Source: JAAZMA01 sp964564325
Lineage (GTDB): Bacteria > Bacillota > Clostridia > Tissierellales > Tepidimicrobiaceae
NCBI GenBank assembly: GCA_964564325.1
Contig: CAZMBD010000032.1
Span: 1-21,279 of the forward strand
Length of the DNA: 21,279 nucleotides
Direction: 5' to 3'
Part shown: in pieces, positions 1 through 6,146 of the stretch
Layout: every line of letters starts with the position of its first letter
Position numbering within the stretch: position 1 is the stretch's first letter
Made by a program: the position numbers and the translations under genes
The notes under the pieces: model-generated
The model's database searches: none
Told to the model about the DNA's origin: nothing
The model's input: the letters and a program-made list of their open reading frames with translations, nothing else

Positions 1-33
1 AATATATCCTAATCCTATTACAGTTATTTTCAT
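1..33 (-). CDS. Nucleotide-sugar dehydrogenase, N-terminal 11 codons only (window edge)
   Basis: An ATG at 31-33 on the minus strand follows a GGGGGATT ribosome binding site. It reads MKITVIGLGYI before leaving the window. This is the first beta-strand and glycine loop of a Rossmann fold, in the form GLGYI typical of UDP-glucose, UDP-ManNAc and related 6-dehydrogenases. These oxidise a UDP-hexose to a uronic acid for surface polysaccharide. The neighbouring PIG-L deacetylase and GNAT gene fit that role. Only 11 residues are visible, so another NAD-binding dehydrogenase is possible and substrate cannot be inferred. The 107 bp between it and the deacetylase gene is AT-rich and could hold its own promoter. 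Confidence 0.55.
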   Translation of the reverse strand, partial: MKITVIGLGYI

Positions 34-140
34 TTTTAATCCCCCATTAAAGCTTAAATTATTAATACTATTATCTTTATAATTATACTATAGATTGTTA
101 AGGTTTCAAGGAAAATATAAAAAACAAAGTTCTATTATCT

Positions 141-1076
141 TTATTCTTTAACTTTCACATGAGTTTTTTCTAATATAGTATTTATTCTTTTAGCATATTT
201 CTCCTTTAAATCCTTATTGTTTCTAAAGGCAAATAATAAATTATAATGACTGCTTAATTGTCTAAACTGTTCTGGTGCAAATTCTTCTTCCCCTAAGGCC
301 TTTTCTATTTCTAATAGAGTTTCTAAATCTACCCTTACAAATACTTCTGCTCCATAAGCAGAGTTTATAATATATTTTTTTCTTCTGTCTAAAAGCCTAA
401 AAGCATCAAAGCCCATGGCCCATTGAGAAGTAAATATATTGTAAATTTCTCCTTTTTTTATATAATCCTTCTCTTCCATTTTGCTAACACTATTTACCAA
501 TTTAGGCATTATAGGAAAATTAACTTCATACATATAGATTTTTTCAAAATCCTTATTCCAAACTTTAAGTGCTTGAATTAAAGCTTTGGTGGTTCCCACA
601 TGGTCTCTATGACCATCTAATAAAAATGGTGTGTAGATTATATTAGGTTTTTCTATTTCTAATATATTTATGATTTTGTCTATTAACTGGGTTTTTTCTG
701 GATTTAATTCTCCATCTATTTCATCTAGGAAATAAATACTTTCAAATCCATAGGTTTCTTTAACTTTTTTCCCTTCTTTTTTCCTAGTAGCAATTAATTC
801 TTCTCTAGAACTTTCTGTAGTACTCCCACCTCCATCTGTCATATAGACTAATGCCATTTTACATCCTATTTCTTTATGTTTAAATAAAGTGCCTCCAAGG
901 CCTATGGTTTCATCGTCTACATGAGGGGAAAGCACTAGGATTTTCTCCTTTTTTTCTAGCATATCGTCTATTTTAATTTTTTCATTAGCCTGACTATTTT
1001 TATAATAAAAATAGGTATATATATAGTTAAATAATTTTATAGGATATTTTAATATAATTTTAATTAATCTTTTCAT
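141..1076 (-). CDS. PIG-L/LmbE family zinc-dependent N-acetylglucosamine-type deacetylase
   Basis: 311 aa. The LmbE/PIG-L signature is complete: residues 48-58 read VLSPHVDDETI, giving zinc ligands His52 and Asp55 and the Asp54 catalytic base. A second motif, DGHRDHVGT at 154-162, supplies the third ligand, His159. The family removes acetyl groups from N-acetylglucosamine-linked substrates such as GlcNAc-PI, bacillithiol or mycothiol precursors and glycan intermediates. The first 26 residues are basic, aromatic and amphipathic rather than a cleavable signal, so loose membrane association is possible. The canonical PHPDDE has Val in place of the second Pro here, a common variant. The gene follows the GNAT gene after 26 bp with a GTGAGGT binding site, so the two are probably co-transcribed. 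The context suggests surface glycan modification. The exact substrate is not deducible. Confidence 0.85.
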   Translation of the reverse strand: MKRLIKIILKYPIKLFNYIYTYFYYKNSQANEKIKIDDMLEKKEKILVLSPHVDDETIGLGGTLFKHKEIGCKMALVYMTDGGGSTTESSREELIATRKKEGKKVKETYGFESIYFLDEIDGELNPEKTQLIDKIINILEIEKPNIIYTPFLLDGHRDHVGTTKALIQALKVWNKDFEKIYMYEVNFPIMPKLVNSVSKMEEKDYIKKGEIYNIFTSQWAMGFDAFRLLDRRKKYIINSAYGAEVFVRVDLETLLEIEKALGEEEFAPEQFRQLSSHYNLLFAFRNNKDLKEKYAKRINTILEKTHVKVKE

Positions 1077-1102
1077 TAAGACCTCACATCCCTTTAATTT
1101 TA

Positions 1103-1867
1103 TTAAAAATAATCTGCTTTAAAAATTGGAATATCTATATTTTTTTTATCTCTTCCTTGAAAAGATACTATAGTGGTGGACTTCTTAAATATTTTATATA
1201 TCATTGTTTTTTCTGCTACATGAATAAATAATATAGGTGCTTTTGCCTTGGTAAAATACTTTTTATTTTCCCCATTAAATTTACCTAATACATAATATAA
1301 ATTGTTTTTTCGTTTATAAAGTAAATACGATTGTCCATCTATTTCATAATAATAATATTTATTTAGAGGAGATTTATAAAACTTCCACAATAGATATTTA
1401 TCTTCTATAAATTTGACTTCATCTTTTAATTTAGACCTATTCCATACTGATTTTATATGATATTCCTTATGGATTTCCCAACCTAGTTTTAAATTTCCTG
1501 GTAAGGAGTTTTCATTTGGAAAATTGTAAATAAAGGCTCCCTCTACTTCTTTTAATGCTATTTTAGTCATTTGAGAAAATATCCCTCTACCTCTATATTC
1601 TTTTAAAACTGCAGTATCACAGGGTTGATAAGATAGAATATTATCTATATCGTTTCTCCAGAAACTCCTAATTCCTATTATATCGTCCTCGTCATAAGCT
1701 AAGACTATATAAGAGTCCCCATATATATTATCTAAGTATTTCCAATTAAACCAATGAATATTATAATTTAAACCAAAAACTGTGTTAAATAAATATAAAA
1801 AGTCCTTTTTTTCCTTATCATTTAACTCATTGGTATATTTACCTATATATTTAATATCATCATTCAT
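1103..1867 (-). CDS. GNAT family N-acetyltransferase
   Basis: 254 aa. The acetyl-CoA binding motif A of the GNAT fold is visible at about 86-105: TAVLKEYRGRGIFSQMTKIA, with the R-G-R-G pyrophosphate loop at 92-95. The preceding strand (SYIVLAYDEDDIIGIRSFW, 52-70) fits GNAT beta strands 2 to 4. The C-terminal 120 residues match nothing I recognise and are rich in Tyr and Lys. This longer type of GNAT often occurs in polysaccharide loci, where it acylates amino-sugars, but the acceptor is unknown here. A strong GGAAGGAG / GGTGG binding region precedes the ATG at 1867. It is the first gene of the run with the PIG-L gene and probably the sugar dehydrogenase. Confidence 0.8.
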   Translation of the reverse strand: MNDDIKYIGKYTNELNDKEKKDFLYLFNTVFGLNYNIHWFNWKYLDNIYGDSYIVLAYDEDDIIGIRSFWRNDIDNILSYQPCDTAVLKEYRGRGIFSQMTKIALKEVEGAFIYNFPNENSLPGNLKLGWEIHKEYHIKSVWNRSKLKDEVKFIEDKYLLWKFYKSPLNKYYYYEIDGQSYLLYKRKNNLYYVLGKFNGENKKYFTKAKAPILFIHVAEKTMIYKIFKKSTTIVSFQGRDKKNIDIPIFKADYF

Positions 1868-1914
1868 AGTAAATCCACCTTTCTCCTTCCCATATAATAC
1901 AAGTTCTTTATTAG

Positions 1915-1943
1915 ATTATACTATATATAGGGATTGTTTTGTA
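1915..1943 (-). promoter_or_regulatory. Putative sigma-A type promoter for the GNAT/PIG-L run
   Basis: On the minus strand a perfect TATAAT lies at 1915-1920, 17 nt from TACAAA at 1938-1943. The -35 is poor (3 of 6 matches to TTGACA), so the call rests mainly on the -10 and on position upstream of the GNAT start. Confidence 0.35.
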
Positions 1944-1958
1944 GAAAATTACAAAATA

Positions 1959-1988
1959 AAAAATAAGCATATTCTTATGCTTATTTTT
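1959..1988 (-). terminator. Intrinsic terminator-like hairpin after the toxin gene
   Basis: A 12-bp inverted repeat (1959-1970 against 1977-1988) with a 6-nt loop. On the minus strand it is followed by a T-rich run. The stem is AT-rich with a single GC pair cluster (AAGC/GCTT), so it is weak. It overlaps the toxin stop codon (1987-1989) and would end the alr-ndoAI-ndoA transcript. Confidence 0.5.
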
Positions 1989-2337
1989 ATAAATCTATTA
2001 GTCCCAAGGATATTTTTAAACATTCATCTACTTCTTTCATCATTTCATCATTAAACTTCCCTATTTTCTCCCTTAACCTTTTCTTGTCAATGGTTCTCAC
2101 CTGCTCCAATAATACTACGGAATCCTTAGGCAATCCGTATTCTGGAGCATTGATTTCTATATGAGTAGGTAATTTGGCCTTGTTTATTTGGGAAGTAATG
2201 GCAGCAATTATAATAGTAGGACTATATTTATTGCCTATATCATTTTGAATAACAAGGACTGGCCTTATTCCCCCTTGTTCAGAACCAATAACTGGACTTA
2301 GGTCAGCATAGAAAATATCTCCTCTTTTTACAATCAC
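1987..2337 (-). CDS. ndoA: EndoA/NdoA, MazF-family mRNA interferase (toxin)
   Basis: 116 aa, the usual EndoA length. It is closely similar to Bacillus subtilis EndoA from the first residue (MIVKRGDIFYADLSPVIGSE) to the ISLGLIDL end. Residues known to be catalytic in B. subtilis EndoA are conserved at the same numbers: Arg25 in GGIRP and Thr48 in AAITSQ. The family are homodimeric ribonucleases with the SH3-like MazF/PemK fold. They cut single-stranded mRNA at short motifs (UACAU in B. subtilis) and are held inactive by EndoAI. Translation starts at GTG (2335-2337), which overlaps the antitoxin stop as GTGA, so the pair is translationally coupled. The gene looks intact and probably active. The cleavage motif in this organism is not deducible. 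Confidence 0.95.
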   Translation of the reverse strand: MIVKRGDIFYADLSPVIGSEQGGIRPVLVIQNDIGNKYSPTIIIAAITSQINKAKLPTHIEINAPEYGLPKDSVVLLEQVRTIDKKRLREKIGKFNDEMMKEVDECLKISLGLIDL

Positions 2338-2615
2338 ATTTTTTCACACCCAGTAAGTTTCACCTCGTAAAGGTCCAATTCCTCCATATCCTGTCCTAAT
2401 CCCATTTCTGCGAAACTAAGATTGATCTTACTCATTTCTAAATATCCATCCTTTAGCCTTTCAGATACTTCTAGCTTTCTTTTTTCACGAATATATAATT
2501 TCATAGCCTCCCTAACAAATTCACTTCTATTTTTGTCTTCCATAGAAACAATAAAATCTACTTCTTCTACCAAATTATTTGGTAAGCTAACCATAATTTT
2601 TCTGGTTTCTGCCAC
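2334..2615 (-). CDS. ndoAI: EndoAI, ribbon-helix-helix antitoxin of EndoA
   Basis: Called from the GTG at 2613-2615, giving 93 aa, the same length as B. subtilis EndoAI. This GTG has a GGGGGTG binding site 7 nt upstream. The longer in-frame start at 2657 would run through that site and is not used here. Residues about 5-45 form the RHH DNA-binding fold: strand RKIMVSLP, helix NNLVEEVDFIV, turn, then NRSEFVREAMKLYIRE. The C-terminal part carries the YLEMSKINLSFAE segment that matches the toxin-binding region YMEMAKINLN of EndoAI. It should dimerise, bind EndoA and block its RNA groove. It overlaps ndoA by 4 nt. The 89 bp between alr and this start shows no clear promoter, so it may depend on alr transcription. 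Confidence 0.92.
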   Translation of the reverse strand: MAETRKIMVSLPNNLVEEVDFIVSMEDKNRSEFVREAMKLYIREKRKLEVSERLKDGYLEMSKINLSFAEMGLGQDMEELDLYEVKLTGCEKM

Positions 2616-2704
2616 AGATTTGCACCCCCAAAGCAAAAGTTTGTATGAAAAAAGCAAAAAAACTATATAAATAAGACATTTTAATTATATATCTTATACC
2701 TTAA

Positions 2705-3910
2705 TTATGTCAACTTCTTCATATATTTATTCATTATTCCTTCTAAAAGATAGTCCACAATTCCTATTATTTCTCCATTTTTTATATATACTCTAGGAAC
2801 ACGCCTTCCCACCATACATACTATTTCATAATTTATAGTATTTAATTTATTAGCCACATCATCTATATGGGGTCCGAATTCTCCATCTCCAAATAATATT
2901 ACTTCATCTTCTATATTTACTTTTTCCACATCCGTTACATCTAACATACATTGGTCCATGCATATTTTGCCAATAATTGGTACAGTTTTCCCATTTACAA
3001 AGGCCTCGCCTTTTGAAGTTAAAAGCCTAGTAAAACCATCTGCATAGCCTATAGGTATCGTAGCAATTTTAGATTTTCTTTTTGTAACAAAAATTTGGCC
3101 ATAGCTAATTCCCACATCTTTGGATACTTCTTTTATATGGGAAATTTTGGTCTTTAGGGTCATAGCCGGTTTTAATTTAATATTATTTCTATTTACTTCC
3201 TCTGAAGGATAAAGCCCATATAGCATAATTCCTGCCCTTACCATATTTAGATTGTACTCTGGTAAATCTATAATAGCTGCAGAATTAGACACATGCTTTA
3301 TAGGAATATTAACTCCTTTCTTTTCCAATTTATTTACCATATCTATAAATCTATTATATTGCAATCTTGTAAAGTTTTTATCTTCTTCATCAGCTTTTGC
3401 AAAATGAGTAAATATACCTTCTATTTCTATATTGGGTAATTTAGAAATCTTTGCAATTTCAGATATAGCTTCATCACTAGGTAAAAATCCTATTCTTCCC
3501 ATACCTGAGTCTATTTTTATATGAATTTTTCCAACTACTTCTAATCTAGTAGCTTCTTCAGATAAAGCTTTAGCAGATTCATAATCATATATAGTTGGTA
3601 TAATATCATATTTTAAAACCTGTGAGTATTGAGTTTTAGGTGTATAGCCTAAAATCAATATAGGTACATCTATGCCACCAAGTCTAAGCTCTATAGCTTC
3701 TGACAAGGTTGCCACTGCTAATCTATCCCCTCCATTTTCTAAAAATACTTTAGACGCTTCTACAGCACCGTGTCCATAGGCATTCGCCTTTACTACTGCA
3801 GTAACTAGAGCATCTTTTTTTGTATTTCTCCTTACTTCTTTAATATTATGGGCTAAATTATCTAAATTAATCTCTGCCCATACTGGTCTTATACTGTCCA
3901 TTGTCCCCAT
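2705..3910 (-). CDS. alr: Alanine racemase
   Basis: 401 aa. PLP enzyme interconverting L- and D-alanine for peptidoglycan. The PLP lysine motif VVKANAYGHG lies near residues 39-48. The second catalytic residue, Tyr of the opposite face, is in DVGISYGQIF. The C-terminal beta domain carries ICMDQCMLDVT and the VGRRVPRVY end. The start at 3910 is chosen because GGAGGGGG lies 8 nt upstream. An ATG three codons later is also possible. The last ~18 residues (EGIMNKYMKKLT) extend slightly past the usual end. Position directly upstream of ndoAI/ndoA matches the B. subtilis alr-ndoAI-ndoA order. It is separated from the AcpS-NnrD gene by 212 bp holding a repeat element and probably its own promoter. 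Confidence 0.96.
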   Translation of the reverse strand: MGTMDSIRPVWAEINLDNLAHNIKEVRRNTKKDALVTAVVKANAYGHGAVEASKVFLENGGDRLAVATLSEAIELRLGGIDVPILILGYTPKTQYSQVLKYDIIPTIYDYESAKALSEEATRLEVVGKIHIKIDSGMGRIGFLPSDEAISEIAKISKLPNIEIEGIFTHFAKADEEDKNFTRLQYNRFIDMVNKLEKKGVNIPIKHVSNSAAIIDLPEYNLNMVRAGIMLYGLYPSEEVNRNNIKLKPAMTLKTKISHIKEVSKDVGISYGQIFVTKRKSKIATIPIGYADGFTRLLTSKGEAFVNGKTVPIIGKICMDQCMLDVTDVEKVNIEDEVILFGDGEFGPHIDDVANKLNTINYEIVCMVGRRVPRVYIKNGEIIGIVDYLLEGIMNKYMKKLT

Positions 3911-3928
3911 TTAATCCCCCTCCAATTC

Positions 3929-3997
3929 TGTCAATTTATACTATTGTATATATTCTGACAAAATACTTTCTCTTTGTCAAGCTTTAACAAGACAAAG
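3929..3997 (-). promoter_or_regulatory. Possible alr promoter/operator region with two inverted repeats
   Basis: On the minus strand a perfect TTGACA lies at 3975-3980. An AGAATA hexamer 18 nt downstream (3951-3956) is a poor -10, so the assignment is tentative. Two palindromes lie here. CTTTGTC at 3972-3978 pairs with GACAAAG at 3991-3997 and covers the -35. TGTCAATTTATAC at 3929-3941 pairs imperfectly with 3946-3960 just upstream of the alr ribosome binding site. They could be operators, but no regulator is identified. Confidence 0.35.
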
Positions 3998-4081
3998 TAA
4001 GACAGCTTAGATAGTTTAGATAGGTAAAACAAGCGATAAACTTCTTCGAAAATTTTATTTGGGGCTAAATTGGAAATAAAC

Positions 4082-4127
4082 GGTAGTGCACCAGTAGTAC
4101 ACCAGGGACAGTCCCTGGTGCACTACC
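4082..4127. repeat. GGGACAGTCCC palindromic element, copy A
   Basis: The core 4100-4109 / 4111-4120 is a perfect 10-bp inverted repeat around one base. One mismatch later it extends to 4094-4126. An additional outer arm at 4082-4094 (GGTAGTGCACCAG) is the exact reverse complement of 4115-4127. Two alternative hairpins can therefore form. The element overlaps the end of the AcpS-NnrD gene, whose TAG stop (4123-4125) lies within the arm. On the minus strand it could stop transcription before alr, although no long U-run follows. Confidence 0.75.
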
Positions 4128-5361
4128 ACATTATGGCAGAAGGGATGTTTTCCAATATGTCCCTAGCTATTAGTCCACATTCTCCTTTTTGAACTTTTGC
4201 CAAATCTCCTGCTAAACCATGAATATATACTCCTAATATAGCGGCTTTATATGGATCAATGCCTTGACCTATGAAGGAAGCTATTATTCCTGTTAGTACA
4301 TCTCCAGAACCAGCTGTAGCCATGCCAGGATTGCCAGTGGAATTAATATAAATGTCTTTGCCATTAGTGACTACAGTATTGGCTCCCTTTAATACAGTTA
4401 TTATATTATATTTATTAGAAATATTTTTAGAATATTTTACTCTATTCTCTTGAATTTTTCCTATATTAATATTTAGTAATCTGGACATTTCTCCTGGATG
4501 AGGAGTAATTATAGTGGGGCTTTTTCTTTTTGTCAATATGACAGGATTTTTAGATAAACAGTTTATACCATCTGCATCTAATACTATAGGCCCATTGTAA
4601 TTAACTAATATATTTTGTATAAATTCTGTTCTTTCACTATCTACTCCTATACCAGGTCCAATAGCTAATACATCTTTATTTTCTATTGCTTTTTCTACCT
4701 CATTTACGGAATTTAAAATAAAATGACCAGTATTATTATCCTCTACTGGTATTATTATAGATTCAATTAATTTTATTGAAAAAATCTCATGGAGAGATTT
4801 AGGCACAATATTATATACTAAACCAGAGCCTGAACGCAAAGCTGCCATAGCTGATAAATATGCAGACCCTATCATGCCACGACTTCCAGCTATTATTCCA
4901 ATTCTACCAAAATTCCCTTTATGGGAATCTCTATTTCTTTTAGGAAGTATATTGCTAATCTCTTTTGGTACAATAAAACTTTTCTTCCTACCTTCTCCAA
5001 TTGCAAAGGCTATGGCATAGTCTTTTTCGTGAGAAATAGATAGATGAATTGTATTAATGCCTAATTTTTTAGTCATATTTTCTCCTTCACCATAGAGTTT
5101 TACACAAGGTTTACTAAATTTATTATGGATTATCTCTATATCCTTCCAATTTACTTTTCCTATTCCAGTACCTAATAATTTAGATATGGCTTCCTTTGCC
5201 GCAAATAATCCTGATATGGTTTGAGTATTGTGATTTTTTGTTTCAATATATTTTATTTCATCGGAAGTGAATATTTTATTATAAAATATATCTCTTTTGT
5301 TTTTAATTATATTTTCTATTCTACTTATTTTTACTATATCCACACCTGTTCCTATTACCAT
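4123..5361 (-). CDS. acpS-nnrD: Fusion of holo-ACP synthase (AcpS) and ADP/ATP-dependent NAD(P)H-hydrate dehydratase (NnrD)
   Basis: 412 aa, two complete enzyme domains in one frame. Residues 1-123 are AcpS, which transfers phosphopantetheine from CoA to acyl carrier protein. Asp8 in GTGVDIV and Glu57 in FAAKEAISK are the metal ligands, and HLSISHEKDYAIAFA closes the domain. A charged linker (124-147) leads to the ribokinase-like NnrD domain (about 131-410), which repairs damaged NAD(P)HX at the expense of ATP or ADP. Its motifs are GRIGIIAGS (152-160), TPHPGEM (286-292) and GNPGMATAGSGDVLTG (343-358), with catalytic Asp354. NnrD is usually fused to, or adjacent to, the YjeF_N epimerase domain, which is absent here. 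The start at 5361 overlaps the upstream coiled-coil gene by 7 nt. The last residues and stop run into repeat copy A. Confidence 0.93.
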   Translation of the reverse strand: MVIGTGVDIVKISRIENIIKNKRDIFYNKIFTSDEIKYIETKNHNTQTISGLFAAKEAISKLLGTGIGKVNWKDIEIIHNKFSKPCVKLYGEGENMTKKLGINTIHLSISHEKDYAIAFAIGEGRKKSFIVPKEISNILPKRNRDSHKGNFGRIGIIAGSRGMIGSAYLSAMAALRSGSGLVYNIVPKSLHEIFSIKLIESIIIPVEDNNTGHFILNSVNEVEKAIENKDVLAIGPGIGVDSERTEFIQNILVNYNGPIVLDADGINCLSKNPVILTKRKSPTIITPHPGEMSRLLNINIGKIQENRVKYSKNISNKYNIITVLKGANTVVTNGKDIYINSTGNPGMATAGSGDVLTGIIASFIGQGIDPYKAAILGVYIHGLAGDLAKVQKGECGLIARDILENIPSAIMW

Positions 5362-5969
5362 AAGAAATCTCCCTTATCTAATATCTTCTCATCTAATTTT
5401 TCCATTTCTTCACTGCCTAACATACCATGTAAAAATGAATAGGCACTATCTATCCATTCCTCATAATCATGTTTCTCATTTATTAATTCTCTCAATCTTT
5501 CCCTTAATTTATCTAATTCATCTACTGTTTCCTTTAATTTTTTCTCCCTGGTTTTTAATTCTTTATATCCATAATCTGCAGTAGTCTCTAATAGTTGAAA
5601 GTTTACTTCTCTTATTTCGTGAGGTATGGTTTCCAATTGAAAAGTAATTTCTTCTAATTCTTCATTTGCCTTTTCAATTTTACTTTTATATTCATCTAAT
5701 AATTTTGGATCTACATCTTTGCTTTCATTATTAATAGCATCAGATATGCCTAAAATCATTTTCATTGCATGAGTTTTTTCTCTTTGAAGGATATAGGACT
5801 TTTCTTTTAGTTTTCCTTCTTTTTTTATTAACTCATTTAATTCTTCTTTTAAATATTGCATATTTTTATATTTTATATCCCCAAATAATCTAAGCCAGTT
5901 TTCATCCATTACTAATATGGGTATTTTGTTTTTTAGCATAATATTTTCGTCTAAGTCTATAGATGGCAT
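5355..5969 (-). CDS. Conserved-looking coiled-coil protein of unknown function
   Basis: 204 aa, soluble, no signal peptide or membrane segment. The first 40 residues (with NKIPILVMDENWLRLFGDI) look like a short folded segment. From about 38 to 175 the sequence is dominated by Leu, Glu and Lys with heptad spacing, broken near 75-90 (NNESKDVDP) and 113-135. This suggests two long antiparallel helices. The C-terminal EEWIDSAYSFLHGMLGSEEM is less charged. I do not recognise a family. A GGGGTGAT binding site precedes the ATG at 5969. The gene overlaps the AcpS-NnrD start by 7 nt, so the two are translationally coupled and should be made together. A scaffolding or adaptor role is conceivable, but nothing in the sequence fixes it. 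Confidence 0.85.
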   Translation of the reverse strand: MPSIDLDENIMLKNKIPILVMDENWLRLFGDIKYKNMQYLKEELNELIKKEGKLKEKSYILQREKTHAMKMILGISDAINNESKDVDPKLLDEYKSKIEKANEELEEITFQLETIPHEIREVNFQLLETTADYGYKELKTREKKLKETVDELDKLRERLRELINEKHDYEEWIDSAYSFLHGMLGSEEMEKLDEKILDKGDFLW

Positions 5970-5990
5970 AATATCACCCCACTTTATTAC

Positions 5991-6130
5991 AATTCACAAT
6001 TAATAATTGACAATTATTAGGGCCTTTTTCTGAAACAAATCAAAGTAGGCCCTACAAAAAGGGATCCAAAAGGGACTGTCCCTGGTGCACTACATTATGG
6101 CAATGGGTGTAAAAGAGACCACCCTTTTGT
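5991..6130. repeat. Intergenic repeat cluster with GGGACAGTCCC element copy B
   Basis: The 177 bp between mtaD and the coiled-coil gene is built of repeats. At 5991-6019 lies AT-rich sequence with mirrored AATTGTCAATT / AATTGTGAATT pieces. AGGGCC at 6019-6024 pairs with GGCCCT at 6047-6052. AGGGAC at 6071-6076 pairs with GTCCCT at 6078-6083. The right arm 6078-6102 repeats copy A (4111-4138) as TGGTGCACTAC and ATTATGGCA, apart from a 3-nt gap. The left GTGCACC arm of copy A is missing, so this copy is one-armed. A CTTTTGTTTGAC module at 6124-6135 recurs in the copies near 14421 and 16583. Confidence 0.65.
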
Positions 6131-6146
6131 TTGACCTTTTCATTTG

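Noticed and set aside
1782..2054. 90-aa plus-strand ORF overlapping the GNAT and toxin genes
   Set aside because: It lies antisense to two well-supported genes and across the toxin terminator. No start signal was seen.
2616..2657. Longer start for the antitoxin at 2657
   Set aside because: The added residues cover the ribosome binding site. The GTG at 2615 gives the same length as B. subtilis EndoAI.
3911..4122. Riboswitch or T-box before alr
   Set aside because: The spacer shows only a repeat element and short palindromes. I could not find a T-box sequence or a known aptamer core.
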